In this document: piece after piece, positions 40,901 through 52,564 of the stretch | Position numbering within the stretch: the first letter of the stretch is position 1 | Layout of the letters: each line of letters starts with the position of its first letter | Source: Nemertoderma westbladi | Lineage: Eukaryota > Xenacoelomorpha > Nemertodermatida > Nemertodermatidae | NCBI GenBank assembly: GCA_032718475.1 | Contig: JAUCBJ010005532.1 | Location: 1-58,912 of the forward strand | DNA: 58,912 nucleotides | Direction: 5' to 3' | Translations under genes and position numbers: made by a program | Notes under the pieces: model-generated | Told to the model about the DNA's origin: nothing | The model's input: the letters and a program-made list of their open reading frames with translations, nothing else | The model's database searches: none

Positions 40901-43900
40901 CTAACAAACTACATAGTGTCTAATAGCAAAGCTATTTAATGTCTAACAAACTACATAGTGTCTAATAGTAAAGCTATTTAATGTCTAACAAACTACATAG
41001 TGTCTAATAGTAAAGCTATTTAATGTCTAACAAACTACATAGTGTCTAATAGCAAAGCTATTTAATGTCTAACAAACTACATAGTGTCTAATAGCAAAGC
41101 TATTTAATGTCTAACAAACTACATAGTGTCTAATAGTAAAGCTATTTAATGTCTAACAAACTACATAGTGTCTAATAGTAAAGCTATTTAATGTCTAACA
41201 AACTACATAGTGTGGAATGGCGAAGCTATTTAATGTCTAACAAACTACATAGTGTCTAATAGTAAAGCTATTTAATGTCTAACAAACTACGTAGTGTGGA
41301 ATGGCGAAGCTATTTAATGTCTAACAAACTACGTAGTGTGGAATGGCGAAGCTATTTAATGTCTAACAAACTACATAGTGTCTAATAGCAAAGCTATTTA
41401 ATGTCTAACAAACTACATAGTGTCCAATAGTAAAGCTATTTAATGTCTAACAAACTACATAGTGTGGAATGGCGAAGCTATTTAATGTCTAACAAACTAC
41501 ATAGTGTCTAATAGTAAAGCTATTTAATGTCTAACAAACTACGTAGTGTCTAATAGCAAAGCTATTTAATGTCTAACAAACTACATAGTGTCTAATAGTA
41601 AAGCTATTTAATGTCTAACAAACTACATAGTGTGGAATGGCGAAGCTATTTAATGTCTAACAAACTACATAGTGTCTAATAGTAAAGCTATTTAATGTCT
41701 AACAAACTACGTAGTGTGCAATGGCGAAGCTATTTAATGTCTAACAAACTACATAGTGTCTAATAGCAAAGCTATTTAATGTCTAACAAACTACATAGTG
41801 TCTAATAGTAAAGCTATTTAATGTCTAACAAACTACATAGTGTGGAATGGCGAAGCTATTTAATGTCTAACAAACTACATAGTGTCTAATAGTAAAGCTA
41901 TTTAATGTCTAACAAACTACGTAGTGTGCAATGGCGAAGCTATTTAATGTCTAACAAACTACATAGTGTCTAATAGTAAAGCTATTTAATGTCTAACAAA
42001 CTACATAGTGTGGAATGGCGAAGCTATTTAATGTCTAACAAACTACATAGTGTCTAATAGTAAAGCTATTTAATGTCTAACAAACTACATAGTGTGGAAT
42101 GGCGAAGCTATTTAATGTCTAACAAACTACATAGTGTCTAATAGTAAAGCTATTTAATGTCTAACAAACTACGTAGTGTGGAATGGCGAAGCTATTTAAT
42201 GTCTAACAAACTACGTAGTGTGGAATGGCGAAGCTATTTAATGTCTAACAAACTACATAGTGTCTAATAGTAAAGCTATTTAATGTCTAACAAACTACGT
42301 AGTGTGCAATGGCGAAGCTATTTAATGTCTAACAAACTACATAGTGTGGAATGGCGAAGCTATTTAATGTCTAACAAACTACATAGTGTGGAATGGCGAA
42401 GCTATTTAATGTCTAACAAACTACGTAGTGTCTAATAGTAAAGCTATTTAATGTCTAACAAACTACGTAGTGTGCAATGGCGAAGCTATTTAATGTCTAA
42501 CAAACTACGTAGTGTGGAATGGCGAAGCTATTTAATGTCTAACAAACTACATAGTGTCTAATAGTAAAGCTATTTAATGTCTAACAAACTACGTAGTGTC
42601 TAATAGTAAAGCTATTTAATGTCTAACAAACTACGTAGTGTGCAATGGCGAAGCTATTTAATGTCTAACAAACTACATAGTGTGGAATGGCGAAGCTATT
42701 TAATGTCTAACAAACTACGTAGTGTCTAATAGTAAAGCTATTTAATGTCTAACAAACTACGTAGTGTGCAATGGCGAAGCTATTTAATGTCTAACAAACT
42801 ACATAGTGTGGAATGGCGAAGCTATTTAATGTCTAACAAACTACATAGTGTCTAATAGTAAAGCTATTTAATGTCTAACAAACTACGTAGTGTGCAATAG
42901 CAAAGCTATTTAATGTCTAACAAACTACATAGTGTCTAATAGTAAAGCTATTTAATGTCTAACAAACTACGTAGTGTGCAATGGCGAAGCTATTTAATGT
43001 CTAACAAACTACATAGTGTGGAATGGCGAAGCTATTTAATGTCTAACAAACTACATAGTGTCTAATAGCAAAGCTATTTAATGTCTAACAAACTACGTAG
43101 TGTGCAATGGCGAAGCTATTTAATGTCTAACAAACTACATAGTGTCTAATAGCAAAGCTATTTAATATCTAACAAACTACATAGTGTGCAATAGCAAAGC
43201 TATTTAATGTCTAACAAACTACATAGTGTGCAATAGCAAAGCTATTTAATGTCTAACAAACTACATAGTGTCTAATAGCAAAGCTATTTAATGTCTAACA
43301 AACTACATAGTGTGGAATGGCGAAGCTATTTAATGTCTAACAAACTACATAGTGTGGAATGGCGAAGCTATTTAATGTCTAACAAACTACATAGTGTCTA
43401 ATAGTAAAGCTATTTAATGTCTAACAAACTACGTAGTGTGCAATGGCGAAGCTATTTAATGTCTAACAAACTACATAGTGTGGAATGGCGAAGCTATTTA
43501 ATGTCTAACAAACTACATAGTGTCTAATAGTAAAGCTATTTAATGTCTAACAAACTACGTAGTGTGCAATGGCGAAGCTATTTAATGTCTAACAAACTAC
43601 ATAGTGTCTAATAGTAAAGCTATTTAATGTCTAACAAACTACATAGTGTGCAATAGCAAAGCTATTTAATGTCTAACAAACTACATAGTGTCTAATAGCA
43701 AAGCTATTTAATGTCTAACAAACTACGTAGTGTGCAATGGCGAAGCTATTTAATGTCTAACAAACTACATAGTGTCTAATAGTAAAGCTATTTAATGTCT
43801 AACAAACTACGTAGTGTGCAATGGCGAAGCTATTTAATGTCTAACAAACTACATAGTGTGGAATAGCAAAGCTATTTAATGTCTAACAAACTACATAGTG

Positions 43901-46900
43901 TCTAATAGCAAAGCTATTTAATGTCTAACAAACTACATAGTGTCTAATAGTAAAGCTATTTAATGTCTAACAAACTACGTAGTGTGGAATGGCGAAGCTA
44001 TTTAATGTCTAACAAACTACGTAGTGTGGAATAGCAAAGCTATTTAATGTCTAACAAACTACATAGTGTCTAATAGCAAAGCTATTTAATGTCTAACAAA
44101 CTACATAGTGTCTAATAGCAAAGCTATTTAATGTGTAACAAACTACATAGTGTCTAATAGCAAAGCTATTTAATGTCTAACAAACTACATAGTGTGGAAT
44201 AGCAAAGCTATTTAATGTCTAACAAACTACATAGTGTCTAATAGCAAAGCTATTTAATGTCTAACAAACTACATAGTGTCTAATAGCAAAGCTATTTAAT
44301 GTCTAACAAACTACATAGTGTCTAATAGCAAAGCTATTTAATGTCTAACAAACTACATAGTGTCTAATAGCAAAGCTATTTAATGTCTAACAAACTACAT
44401 AGTGTCTAATAGCAAAGCTATTTAATGTCTAACAAACTACATAGTGTCTAATAGCAAAGCTATTTAATGTCTAACAAACTACATAGTGTGGAATAGCAAA
44501 GCTATTTAATGTCTAACAAACTACATAGTGTCTAATCGCAAAGCTATTTAATGTCTAACAAACTACATAGTGTCTAATAGCAAAGCTATTTAATGTCTAA
44601 CAAACTACATAGTGTCTAATAGCAAAGCTATTTAATGTCTAACAAACTACATAGTGTGGAATAGCAAAGCTATTTAATGTCTAACAAACTACGTAGTGTG
44701 GAATGGCGAAGCTATTTAATGTCTAACAAACTACGTAGTGTGCAATGGCGAAGCTATTTAATGTCTAACAAACTACATAGTGTGGAATAGCAAAGCTATT
44801 TAATGTCTAACAAACTACATAGTGTGGAATAGCAAAGCTATTTAATGTCTAACAAACTACATAGTGTGGAATGGCGAAGCTATTTAATGTCTAACAAACT
44901 ACATAGTGTCTAATAGCAAAGCTATTTAATGTCTAACAAACTACGTAGTGTGCAATGGCGAAGCTATTTAATGTCTAACAAACTACATAGTGTCTAATAG
45001 TAAAGCTATTTAATGTCTAACAAACTACGTAGTGTGCAATGGCGAAGCTATTTAATGTCTAACAAACTACATAGTGTCTAATAGCAAAGCTATTTAATGT
45101 CTAACAAACTACATAGTGTGGAATGGCGAAGCTATTTAATGTCTAACAAACTACATAGTGTGGAATGGCGAAGCTATTTAATGTCTAACAAACTACATAG
45201 TGTCTAATAGCAAAGCTATTTAATGTCTAACAAACTACATAGTGTCTAATAGCAATGCTATTTAATGTCTAACAAACTACATAGTGTCTAATAGTAAAGC
45301 TATTTAATGTCTAACAAACTACATAGTGTGGAATGGCGAAGCTATTTAATGTCTAACAAACTACATAGTGTCTAATAGTAAAGCTATTTAATGTCTAACA
45401 AACTACATAGTGTCTAATAGTAAAGCTATTTAATGTCTAACAAACTACATAGTGTCTAATAGTAAAGCTATTTAATGTCTAACAAACTACATAGTGTGGA
45501 ATGGCGAAGCTATTTAATGTCTAACAAACTACATAGTGTCTAATAGTAAAGCTATTTAATGTCTAACAAACTACATAGTGTCTAATAGCAATGCTATTTA
45601 ATGTCTAACAAACTACATAGTGTCTAATAGTAAAGCTATTTAATGTCTAACAAACTACATAGTGTGGAATGGCGAAGCTATTTAATGTCTAACAAACTAC
45701 ATAGTGTCTAATAGTAAAGCTATTTAATGTCTAACAAACTACATGGTGTCTAATAGTAAAGCTATTTAATGTCTAACAAACTACGTAGTGTGGAATGGCG
45801 AAGCTATTTAATGTCTAACAAACTACATAGTGTCTAATAGTAAAGCTATTTAATGTCTAACAAACTACATAGTGTCTAATAGTAAAGCTATTTAATGTCT
45901 AACAAACTACATAGTGTCTAATAGTAAAGCTATTTAATGTCTAACAAACTACATAGTGTGGAATGGCGAAGCTATTTAATGTCTAACAAACTACATAGTG
46001 TCTAATAGTAAAGCTATTTAATGTCTAACAAACTACATAGTGTCTAATAGTAAAGCTATTTAATGTCTAACAAACTACATAGTGTGGAATGGCGAAGCTA
46101 TTTAATGTCTAACAAACTACATAGTGTCTAATAGTAAAGCTATTTAATGTCTAACAAACTACATAGTGTCTAATAGTAAAGCTATTTAATGTCTAACAAA
46201 CTACATAGTGTCTAATAGTAAAGCTATTTAATGTCTAACAAACTACATAGTGTGGAATGGCGAAGCTATTTAATGTCTAACAAACTACATAGTGTCTAAT
46301 AGTAAAGCTATTTAATGTCTAACAAACTACATAGTGTCTAATAGCAATGCTATTTAATGTCTAACAAACTACATAGTGTCTAATAGTAAAGCTATTTAAT
46401 GTCTAACAAACTACATAGTGTGGAATGGCGAAGCTATTTAATGTCTAACAAACTACGTAGTGTGGAATGGCGAAGCTATTTAATGTCTAACAAACTACAT
46501 AGTGTGCAATGGCGAAGCTATTTAATGTCTAACAAACTACATAGTGTGCAATGGCGAAGCTATTTAATGTCTAACAAACTACATAGTGTCTAATAGTAAA
46601 GCTATTTAATGTCTAACAAACTACATAGTGTGGAATGGCGAAGCTATTTAATGTCTAACAAACTACGTAGTGTGGAATGGCGAAGCTATTTAATGTCTAA
46701 CAAACTACATAGTGTCTAATAGTAAAGCTATTTAATGTCTAACAAACTACATAGTGTGGAATGGCGAAGCTATTTAATGTCTAACAAACTACGTAGTGTG
46801 GAATGGCGAAGCTATTTAATGTCTAACAAACTACGTAGTGTGGAATGGCGAAGCTATTTAATGTCTAACAAACTACATAGTGTCTAATAGTAAAGCTATT

Positions 46901-49290
46901 TAATGTCTAACAAACTACATAGTGTCTAATAGTAAAGCTATTTAATGTCTAACAAACTACATAGTGTCTAATAGTAAAGCTATTTAATGTCTAACAAACT
47001 ACATAGTGTGGAATGGCGAAGCTATTTAATGTCTAACAAACTACATAGTGTCTAATAGTAAAGCTATTTAATGTCTAACAAACTACATAGTGTCTAATAG
47101 CAATGCTATTTAATGTCTAACAAACTACATAGTGTCTAATAGTAAAGCTATTTAATGTCTAACAAACTACATAGTGTGGAATGGCGAAGCTATTTAATGT
47201 CTAACAAACTACATAGTGTCTAATAGTAAAGCTATTTAATGTCTAACAAACTACATAGTGTCTAATAGTAAAGCTATTTAATGTCTAACAAACTACATAG
47301 TGTGGAATGGCGAAGCTATTTAATGTCTAACAAACTACATAGTGTGGAATGGCGAAGCTATTTAATGTCTAACAAACTACATAGTGTCTAATAGCAAAGC
47401 TATTTAATGTCTAACAAACTACGTAGTGTGCAATGGCGAAGCTATTTAATGTCTAACAAACTACATAGTGTCTAATAGTAAAGCTATTTAATGTCTAACA
47501 AACTACGTAGTGTGCAATGGCGAAGCTATTTAATGTCTAACAAACTACATAGTGTCTAATAGTAAAGCTATTTAATGTCTAACAAACTACATAGTGTGGA
47601 ATGGCGAAGCTATTTAATGTCTAACAAACTACGTAGTGTGGAATGGCGAAGCTATTTAATGTCTAACAAACTACATAGTGTCTAATAGTAAAGCTATTTA
47701 ATGTCTAACAAACTACATAGTGTCTAATAGTAAAGCTATTTAATGTCTAACAAACTACATAGTGTCTAATAGTAAAGCTATTTAATGTCTAACAAACTAC
47801 ATAGTGTCTAATAGTAAAGCTATTTAATGTCTAACAAACTACATAGTGTGGAATGGCGAAGCTATTTAATGTCTAACAAACTACATAGTGTCTAATAGTA
47901 AAGCTATTTAATGTCTAACAAACTACATAGTGTCTAATAGCAATGCTATTTAATGTCTAACAAACTACATAGTGTCTAATAGTAAAGCTATTTAATGTCT
48001 AACAAACTACATAGTGTGGAATGGCGAAGCTATTTAATGTCTAACAAACTACATAGTGTCTAATAGTAAAGCTATTTAATGTCTAACAAACTACATAGTG
48101 TGGAATGGCGAAGCTATTTAATGTCTAACAAACTACATAGTGTCTAATAGTAAAGCTATTTAATGTCTAACAAACTACATAGTGTCTAATAGCAATGCTA
48201 TTTAATGTCTAACAAACTACATAGTGTCTAATAGTAAAGCTATTTAATGTCTAACAAACTACATAGTGTGGAATGGCGAAGCTATTTAATGTCTAACAAA
48301 CTACATAGTGTCTAATAGTAAAGCTATTTAATGTCTAACAAACTACATAGTGTCTAATAGTAAAGCTATTTAATGTCTAACAAACTACATAGTGTCTAAT
48401 AGTAAAGCTATTTAATGTCTAACAAACTACATAGTGTGGAATGGCGAAGCTATTTAATGTCTAACAAACTACATAGTGTCTAATAGTAAAGCTATTTAAT
48501 GTCTAACAAACTACATAGTGTCTAATAGCAATGCTATTTAATGTCTAACAAACTACATAGTGTCTAATAGTAAAGCTATTTAATGTCTAACAAACTACAT
48601 AGTGTGGAATGGCGAAGCTATTTAATGTCTAACAAACTACATAGTGTCTAATAGTAAAGCTATTTAATGTCTAACAAACTACATAGTGTCTAATAGTAAA
48701 GCTATTTAATGTCTAACAAACTACATAGTGTCTAATAGTAAAGCTATTTAATGTCTAACAAACTACGTAGTGTGCAATGGCGAAGCTATTTAATGTCTAA
48801 CAAACTACGTAGTGTCTAATAGTAAAGCTATTTAATGTCTAACAAACTACATAGTGTCTAATAGTAAAGCTATTTAATGTCTAACAAACTACATAGTGTC
48901 TAATAGTAAAGCTATTTAATGTCTAACAAACTACATAGTGTGGAATGGCGAAGCTATTTAATGTCTAACAAACTACATAGTGTCTAATAGTAAAGCTATT
49001 TAATGTCTAACAAACTACATAGTGTCTAATAGTAAAGCTATTTAATGTCTAACAAACTACATAGTGTCTAATAGTAAAGCTATTTAATGTCTAACAAACT
49101 ACATAGTGTCTAATAGTAAAGCTATTTAATGTCTAACAAACTACATAGTGTCTAATAGTAAAGCTATTTAATGTCTAACAAACTACGTAGTGTGGAATGG
49201 CGAAGCTATTTAATGTCTAACAAACTACATAGTGTCTAATAGCAAAGCTATTTAATGTCTAACAAACTACGTAGTGTGGAATGGCGAAGC
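37915..49290. repeat. Satellite domain I: right arm, CTAATAGTA and GCAATGGCG units
   Basis: Stop-bearing CTAATAGTA and CTAATAGCA units dominate, mixed with GGAATGGCG and GCAATGGCG. A gtcgaac unit (position 5 G, 6 A changes) starts at 37957, 38083 and 38293. The gcgatt allele is last seen at about 40009 and tataac at about 39.2 kb. A private agcaatgcta variant lies near 45251, 45587, 46343, 47099, 47939, 48191 and 48527. Duplicated blocks include 40681-40980 versus 41521-41820 (20 units) and about 45241-45744 versus 48181-48684 (70 units). Confidence 0.75.
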
Positions 49291-50487
49291 TATTTAATAT
49301 CTAACAAACTACATAGTGTCTAATAGCAAAGCTATTTAATGTCTAACAAACTACATAGTGTCCAATAGCAAAGCTATTTAATGTCTAACAAACTACATAG
49401 TGTGGAATGGCGAAGCTATTTAATATCTAACAAACTACATAGTGTCTAATAGCAAAGCTATTTAATGTCTAACAAACTACATAGTGTCCAATAGCAAAGC
49501 TATTTAATGTCTAACAAACTACGTAGTGTGGAATGGCGAAGCTATTTAATGTCTAACAAACTACATAGTGTCTAATAGCAAAGTTATTTAATGTCTAACA
49601 AACTACATAGTGTCTAATAGCAAAGCTATTTAATGTCTAACAAACTACATGGTGTCTAATAGCAAAGCTGTTTAATGTCTAACAAACTACATAGTGTCTA
49701 ATAGCAAAGCTATTTAATGTCTAACAAACTACATAGTGTCCAATAGCAAAGCTATTTAATGTCTAACAAACTACATAGTGTCTAATAGCAAAGCTATTTA
49801 ATGTCTAACAAACTACATAGTGTCTAATAGCAATGCTATTTAATGTCTAACAAACTACATAGTGTCCAATAGCAAAGCTATTTAATGTCTAACAAACTAC
49901 GTAGTGTCCAATAGCAAAGCTATTTAATGTCTAACAAACTACATAGTGTCTAATAGTAAAGCTATTTAATGTCTAACAAACTACGTAGTGTTCCAATAGC
50001 AAAGCTGTTTAATGTCTAACAAACTACGTAGTGTCCAATAGCAAAGCTATTTAATGTCTAACAAACTACATAGTGTCTAATAGTAAAGCTATTTAATGTC
50101 TAACAAACTACGTAGTGTCCAATAGCAAAGCTATTTAATGTCTAACAAACTACATAGTGTCTAATAGCAATGCTATTTAATGTCTAACAAACTACATAGT
50201 GTCCAATAGCAAAGCTATTTAATGTCTAACAAACTACATAGTGTCCAATAGCAAAGCTATTTAATGTCTAACAAGCTACGTAGTGTCCAATAGCAAAGCT
50301 GTTTAATGTCTAACAAACTACATAGTGTCTAATAGCAAAGCTATTTAATGTCTAACAAACTACATAGTGTTTAATAGCAATGCTATTTAATGTCTAACAA
50401 ACTACATAGTGTCCAATAGCAAAGCTATTTAATGTTTAAGAAACTACGTGGTGTCCAATAGCCAAGCTATTTAATGTTTTAGAAACC
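49291..50487. repeat. Satellite domain J: degenerate right edge
   Basis: CCAATAGCA and CTAATAGCA units predominate, as at the left edge, and private mutations rise: atatct starts, catggtgtc, aagttatt, acaagctac, tttaatag, and finally gtttaagaaactacgtgg. The only array indel found, an extra T in gtgttccaatag, is at about 49991. The last full unit is 50432-50473 and homology fades after atgttttagaaac. Confidence 0.85.
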
Positions 50488-50995
50488 AACTTAACGCTGT
50501 TAGTTTAATGTATTTTTGTATTCTTTGACACAAAAATTAGTTAATTTAACAGAAAACCTAGAACTTGGTGGCCGTGTACTGTACAGTACATGATCACAAG
50601 CTAAGGTGTCTGAAAAGATAAGATTCCATTATCTCGGTGGACGATATTAAGTTAAATAGGTTTGATATATCAGTAGATTGGTAATTAACAGTACACCTTC
50701 CTTGAATATTAAGTAGGGTGGTAGGGTACCTTGGGGACTAGCAGATGTTGTTAGTTAGGGGTAACTACAGTGTAGTAATAAGTTACGTAGTCCAGTTAGT
50801 CAGATAAATCAAATTATTAAAATTATTCTGCCCTCGAAATCATATTAATTTATTTACTTTGAAGTTGTTGGAGAATTCGACGATGTTCTACCACTGTATC
50901 ATATCAACGAATTTTAGAGAAACGTCTATAAGTTAAATTTTTTATACAATTAAAACTTATATTTAATAGCATAATACGAAATCTCACGTCAAGGG
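50488..50995. other. Unique A+T-rich spacer between the satellite and the LINE
   Basis: I see no open frame, repeat or RNA-like element of note. It contains a 16-bp perfect palindrome, tgtactgtacagtaca, at 50575-50590. Confidence 0.6.
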
Positions 50996-50998
50996 CTA

Positions 50999-51131
50999 CT
51001 ACTACTAGGTCGAGCGAAACTCGGACAGTGGAAATGAGATCCTTCCAGGCTTCCCGATTCTACTACTACTGTACTACTAGGTCGAACGAACTCGGACAGT
51101 GGAAATGAGATCCTTCCAGGCTTCCCGATTC
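50999..51131 (-). repeat. Tandem duplication of the LINE 3' end with trinucleotide tails
   Basis: The last ~60 bp of the ORF plus its tail occur twice, at about 51001-51072 and 51073-51131. The copies share ctcggacagtggaaatgaga and ccttccaggcttcccgattc and differ by a few bases. On the minus strand each copy ends CGACC followed by a TAG/AGT-type trinucleotide run. Either a 72-bp tandem duplication occurred, or a second, extremely 5'-truncated insertion joined the tail of the first. The 63-codon minus frame over this segment is a by-product. Confidence 0.85.
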
Positions 51132-52564
51132 TCCATAGTTGTCGCAATTTCGTTTCTCCCAAGTTCAGTATCCCTTTCAAGTTGATCTATATATGTTATG
51201 GCCGGTCGTCCACGACTACGCTTTCCATGAGTTGGTTGCCAGAGAAGTAGACCTGGTATGACCTCGTCTTTACTTCGCCAGCAGTGCCCACTGAATCTTA
51301 ATCTGCGTTCACGGAGGGTGGTTGATACAGGTGGTATTGTACCATAAAGCTCGGCGTTTGTCATATGTTGTCTCCAGCTGATGTTTAGGGCTGCCCTTAG
51401 TTGTCTTGTGTAGCAACCATCAATTCGTTGTTCAAGTGATTTAGTCAGTGTCCAGGTCTCACCCCCGTATAAAAATACACTTTCCACTGTGGCTCGAAAG
51501 AACTTAGTCTTTAGGTGCCTGGAGAGATCTGATTTCCAGATGGTATCCATTTTTGATAGAGCTACCCAAGCCTTTGCTTTCCTAACTTCTATGTCCTTTT
51601 TGCTACTCTCTATCCATGATCCAAGGTACTGGAAGTCATCGACCTTCCTTAGTTGATTATTATCAATGGTTGTCAAGTTTCCATCAACATTAAAGGTCAT
51701 GAATTCGGTCTTGGTAGCATTTATATGCAATCCAACCTCCTTAGCAGCCCTCTCCACTTTATTTAGTAGAAGCTGTGCATCTGCTAGCGTATTAGAGAGC
51801 AGGGCGATGTCATCCGCAAAGGTGGTGTCTGTGACTGTAGATGCCGGATATCTACTACTTCTGCGTTTTTGAAGTGTGAATCCCAGATCTTCACCCTTTG
51901 TGGCCGTCCTCATTGCGTAATCCAGCACAATTACAAATAGTAATGGTGCTAATGTGTCACCTTGCAGTACGCCAGCCAGGATTGAGAAAAACTCAGTTTC
52001 ACCATCTGGTGAGAGTACCTGCGCTTCTGTGTCACAATATAACAATCCAATGCCAGCAACAATTACTTCTGGTATTCCATAAGCTCTTAGGATTTCAAGC
52101 ATTTTACCTCTATGGATGGAGTCGAATGCCTTCTTGAAGTCCACAAAAGTCATGACTGCGGGGAGATTCTTTGACTTAATTCCTTCAATCAGTCTCCGTA
52201 GTGCAAGTATCTGAGATATTGTTGATCTACTTGGTCGAAATCCGTTTTGGCTCTTACGCAGTAGTTTCTCTATGTGAGGCCTAATCCTATATAGAATCAT
52301 TTTATTGTATATTTTGGCAGCTACCACAAGCAGACAGATCCCACGATAGTTTGTTGGTATGCCGAGGTCTCTTTTCTTGGGGAGAGGCTTTAGTTGACCT
52401 TTAGTCCAAATTGGTGGTGGCTATTCCCCTTTTAACATCCGGTTGCAAACATTCAATAATGGTCTATTTAGCACTCCGGTTTTCCATACCTCCGCTGGGA
52501 TTTCATCTAATCCACTCGCTTTATTATTGGACATGCTTTTAATGCTTTCTTTGGAGTTAGGCAG
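51077..52564 (-). pseudogene. LINE reverse-transcriptase part, with an in-frame stop at 52421-52423
   Basis: The reading frame is open from 52420 down to the stop at 51077-51079, and it continues upstream of a TAG at 52421-52423 to about 52564. Upstream of that stop are NKASGLDEIPAEVW-type residues, and just after it WTKGQLKPLPKK and NYRGICLL, the N-terminal RT blocks. Taking the GTG at 52327 as residue 1, NGFRPSRST is at about 28-36, motif A FVDFKKAFDS at 61-70 with its aspartate, motif B GVLQGDTLAP at 119-128, and motif C FADD at 170-173 (51809-51820), so the catalytic acidic residues are present. YLGSW follows as the thumb-proximal block. The C-terminal region has GETWTLTKSLEQRIDG and GHCWRSKDEVIP, common in this LINE group. 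There is no evidence of expression. Similar LINE proteins carry a sense codon at the stop position, so I read it as a lesion. Confidence 0.88.

Larger units (their letters stand above)
1543..50487. repeat. 49-kb satellite array of a 42-bp monomer (about 1,165 units)
   Basis: The monomer begins atgtctaacaaactacatag and ends with an aagctattta-type segment, 42 bp in all. The first unit starts at 1543. The unit starts at 1921, 2341, 2761 and every further 420 bp up to 49801 all fall exactly in phase. So about 1,153 consecutive units contain no net indel. One extra T near 49991 shifts phase by one, and ten more units follow to 50473 before a degenerate partial copy. Variation is concentrated at monomer positions 3, 5, 17, 24, 25, 29, 31, 32, 37 and 38. 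The blocks at 6-16 (taacaaactac), 18-23, 26-28 and 39-42 are almost invariant, and 33-36 (aagc) nearly so. Frequent haplotypes at 24-32 are GGAATGGCG, CTAATAGTA, CTAATAGCA, CCAATAGCA and GCAATGGCG. In one + frame the GGAATGG type reads MSNKLRSVEWRSYL, while the CTAATAGTA type gives three stops. I treat the open frames as by-products of a period divisible by three. Confidence 0.98.

Noticed and set aside
1543-50487. CRISPR-like array (short direct repeats at regular spacing)
   Set aside because: There are no unique spacers: the whole 42-bp unit repeats without interruption, and no cas-like gene is present in this eukaryotic sequence.
50575-50590. 16-bp perfect palindrome tgtactgtacagtaca as a binding site
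   Set aside because: One such palindrome is expected by chance in a sequence of this length, and nothing nearby supports a function.
51666-52137. Plus-strand open frames at 51666-51872 and 51898-52137
   Set aside because: They are antisense to the LINE reverse transcriptase frame and show no features of their own.
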